Assembly (NCBI GenBank): GCA_947259475.1
Contig: CAMYLW010000301.1
Location: forward strand, 1-5,451
Length of the DNA: 5,451 bases
Reading direction: 5' to 3'
DNA from: Thermodesulfobacteriota bacterium
GTDB lineage: Bacteria; Desulfobacterota; Syntrophobacteria; BM002
The notes below the pieces were generated by a model. That model was not told the DNA's origin and did no database searches. It saw nothing but the letters and a program-made list of their open reading frames with translations. Numbering within the stretch: the first letter of the stretch is position 1; each line of letters begins with the position of its first letter. Of the stretch, positions 4,208-5,451 are shown one piece after another. A program made the translations under genes and the position numbers.

Positions 4208-4888
4208 TCAATCTTTCCACAAATAACGCAAGGGAACCCAAAACATATAATAAGCTGCCATGATGGAGCCCCGAACCGTACCGGATACCTTGGATTTCCC
4301 GAGACGCCGCCGGTATGGAACGGGAACACTCTGGATTCGCCATCCTTTCTTGGCAGCTTTGACTACCATCTCCACGGGCCAACCATAGGTCAGCTGTTCC
4401 ATGTGTAGATCAAAGAGAGTGGCCCGCTTAATTGCACGGAAGGAGCCTAGGTCTGTGATATCAGCCCCGTACAACAATCGAAGTAACAAAACAATTATTC
4501 TGTTGCCCAGACGACCATGCCAGGGCATGGAACCCTTTTCTAGTCTTCCCTTAAGACGGCTACCCACCACTAGGTCAGCTTTGTCTTCCATCACCGGTCC
4601 CGCAACAACGGACAATTCCGTCGGATCATCACTGTGGTCTCCGTCCAAGAAGACAATGATCTCTGAGTTGCGAGTTGCCTTGGCTCCTGCTAGGCAAGCA
4701 GCGCCGTAGCCGCGACGAGGTTCGTGGACGACCCTGGCGCCGGCAGCTGTCGCCCGTGACACGGTGTCGTCGGTGGAACCGTTGTCGGCTACGATGATTT
4801 CTTCTACCAGATCCCCAGGTACATCCTGGACGACGCTGCCGATAGCCTGTTCTTCATCGAGAGCAGGGATGACAACAGAAATTTTCAT
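4208..4888 (-). CDS. Family 2 glycosyltransferase, DPM1-like
   Basis: This 226-aa protein has a GT-A fold with nucleotide-sugar motifs: VVIPALDEE (5-13), VADNGSTDD (33-41), the metal-binding DGD (82-84) followed by HSDDP, then VVGSR (107-111) and the acceptor-side block ITDLGSFRAIKR (144-155). The end SGTVRGS (202-208) and the amphipathic tail AAYYMFWVPLRYLW are typical of the dolichyl-phosphate-mannose-synthase-like group, which transfers sugars to lipid carriers or other acceptors at the inner membrane face. It has no C-terminal membrane helices, so it is probably peripheral. ATG 4888 begins exactly at the conserved MKISVVIPALDEE; a TTG at 4918 would add ten unconserved residues. No Shine-Dalgarno precedes either start, unlike its two downstream neighbours. 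It opens the tight cluster with the two radical SAM genes (15 bases to the next), implying a joint pathway in which a glycosyl or polyprenyl acceptor may be involved (inference). Sugar and acceptor are not predictable. Confidence 0.9.
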   Translation of the reverse strand: MKISVVIPALDEEQAIGSVVQDVPGDLVEEIIVADNGSTDDTVSRATAAGARVVHEPRRGYGAACLAGAKATRNSEIIVFLDGDHSDDPTELSVVAGPVMEDKADLVVGSRLKGRLEKGSMPWHGRLGNRIIVLLLRLLYGADITDLGSFRAIKRATLFDLHMEQLTYGWPVEMVVKAAKKGWRIQSVPVPYRRRLGKSKVSGTVRGSIMAAYYMFWVPLRYLWKD

Positions 4889-4942
4889 GGTGAAACCAGG
4901 AATGCTAGCGTGAACCAAAAGTAAGGTTATTAAAAACCAAAC

Positions 4943-5026
4943 TCAGTTTCCAAACAGATCATCCGCCGAAGGCGGAACCAAGATTGTGGGTTTCAGCTTC
5001 TGTTCTTTTTCCCTGACACCTGACAC
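4943..5026 (-). CDS. Questionable 27-aa ORF between DUF547 and the glycosyltransferase
   Basis: A GTG-started frame follows the DUF547 stop (TAA 5038-5036) in the same frame and ends at TGA 4945-4943. The peptide is polar then hydrophobic: KEQKLKPTILVPPSADD in the middle, LFGN at the end, no Cys. GGAG abuts the GTG with no spacer, so the start is poor. It overlaps the CCTGACA tandem repeat and the TCCGCC hairpin, which argues for non-coding repeat sequence. It is listed only because it is the sole short ORF lying just before the radical SAM operon on that strand that could be read as a peptide substrate. Confidence 0.15.
   Translation of the reverse strand: MSGVREKEQKLKPTILVPPSADDLFGN
4962..4976 (-). 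repeat. Hairpin TCCGCC-GAA-GGCGGA
   Basis: A perfect 6-bp stem with a 3-base loop lies between DUF547 and the glycosyltransferase; on the minus strand the loop is TTC. GC-rich hairpins of this form look like dispersed intergenic repeats. A T-rich stretch (GGTTTTTAAT) comes 24 bases later on the minus strand, too far for a classic terminator. Confidence 0.45.
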
Positions 5027-5028
5027 CT
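5012..5028. repeat. Tandem heptamer CCTGACA x2 plus CCT
   Basis: CCTGACA-CCTGACA-CCT starts 8 bases beyond the DUF547 stop codon. On the minus strand it reads AGG-TGTCAGG-TGTCAGG. It is probably a fragment of a dispersed intergenic repeat. Its AGG/GGAGG sequence mimics a ribosome binding site but serves no good start. Confidence 0.4.
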
Positions 5029-5035
5029 CCAATCT

Positions 5036-5451
5036 TTACTTCAAAGGTGCCTGGGCATTCAGGGCCCAGTTATATTCCAGGTAAGAGATCTTCGGATCCC
5101 GCTCTAAAAAGGATAGAGTCTCTTCATTCAAGTAAAGCCGCATGAATGCCAAAGTCGAACCGGATTTCTGGATAAAATCGGTAGCAAACCAGTCGAAGAG
5201 TTTTGACATATGGAGGGTATTTTCAGCCCGGTCAAGCCGCGTTCCCCTTGGAGAATTAAGATATTGTCGCGTCTCCTCCTTCAGCCTGGTCTGGACATTC
5301 TCTTCCGTATAGGCAATCCTCGGCAGCGGCGGACAGCCCATGGAAGCACAGATTATGGCAAAATGTATCCGTGGGTCTTTGAACTGCTTGCGCAGGATCT
5401 CATGTTCGATATCATCCTGGCTTAAACGTTTACCGGCCACGATATGTTCCC
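5036..5451 (-). CDS. DUF547 domain protein, C-terminal part (5' end outside the window)
   Basis: About 137 codons are visible and the frame stays open through the window edge, so this is a partial gene; the GTG at 5440 is internal (the frame reads EHIVAGKRLSQ across it). It shows the DUF547 core: DDIEHEILRKQFKDPRIHFA, CASMGCPPLP, then KEETRQYLNSP, SKLFDWFATDF, and a final YLEYNWALN block. DUF547 proteins are usually around 250-300 aa and often exported; their biochemical role is not established. Conserved His and Cys around HFAIICASMGCP could be catalytic or metal-binding (inference). The gene runs in the same direction as the glycosyltransferase and radical SAM genes but is separated from them by 147 bases containing repeats, so membership in the same operon is uncertain. 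Family assignment is firm. Confidence 0.88.
   Translation of the reverse strand, partial: EHIVAGKRLSQDDIEHEILRKQFKDPRIHFAIICASMGCPPLPRIAYTEENVQTRLKEETRQYLNSPRGTRLDRAENTLHMSKLFDWFATDFIQKSGSTLAFMRLYLNEETLSFLERDPKISYLEYNWALNAQAPLK

Noticed and set aside
705..5035. CRISPR array, tRNA or rRNA genes
   Set aside because: No regularly spaced direct repeats of CRISPR length, no cloverleaf with CCA-type ends and no rRNA-like conserved segments were seen.
2179..5451. Arsenosugar biosynthesis cluster (ArsS-like radical SAM with DUF547 and a glycosyltransferase)
   Set aside because: The radical SAM proteins have SPASM-type cysteine patterns rather than an ArsS architecture. The glycosyltransferase is DPM1-like, and no arsenic methyltransferase is present.

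Overview
The window reads like a mid-GC chromosomal stretch of an anaerobic bacterium. The most likely source is a Desulfobacterota (deltaproteobacteria-like) organism. The case rests on a stand-alone B12-dependent methionine synthase reactivation protein with a Cys-rich tail, a membrane-bound c-type cytochrome, two radical SAM/SPASM enzymes, and intergenic hairpins and short repeats (CGAAA, CCTGACA, TCCGCC-GAA-GGCGGA) of a kind I associate with that group. This taxonomic guess is inference; there is no rRNA or marker gene here.

Layout, left to right. (1) 24-704, minus: stand-alone MetH activation-domain protein. (2) 705-1240: a 536-base gap before a divergent gene. It holds several hairpins, two with the identical loop AGAGA, a possible 39-aa ORF behind a strong Shine-Dalgarno sequence (1001-1120), and one more hairpin. 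(3) 1241-1957, plus: four-helix DUF2231-type membrane protein fused to a mono-haem cytochrome c domain. (4) 1958-2178: convergent gap with a 126-base element bounded by a perfect 10-bp inverted repeat, then CGAAA repeats around a strong hairpin. (5) 5451-2179, minus: DUF547 protein (5' end outside the window), a family-2 glycosyltransferase, and two different radical SAM/SPASM enzymes. The last three genes are spaced by 15 and 4 bases and look like one operon; DUF547 is separated from them by 147 bases of repeat-bearing sequence.

The left half suggests one-carbon/corrinoid metabolism and membrane electron transfer. The right half is the best candidate for an undescribed pathway: two dissimilar SPASM-type radical SAM enzymes, one with the full seven-cysteine SPASM set and one with a reduced set, translationally coupled behind a DPM1-like glycosyltransferase. 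Such enzymes often modify peptides or build cofactors, but I see no convincing precursor peptide, PqqD/RRE domain, transporter or protease, so the substrate is unknown. The second candidate is the structured AGAGA-loop region at 866-966, which may be an RNA element on either strand.
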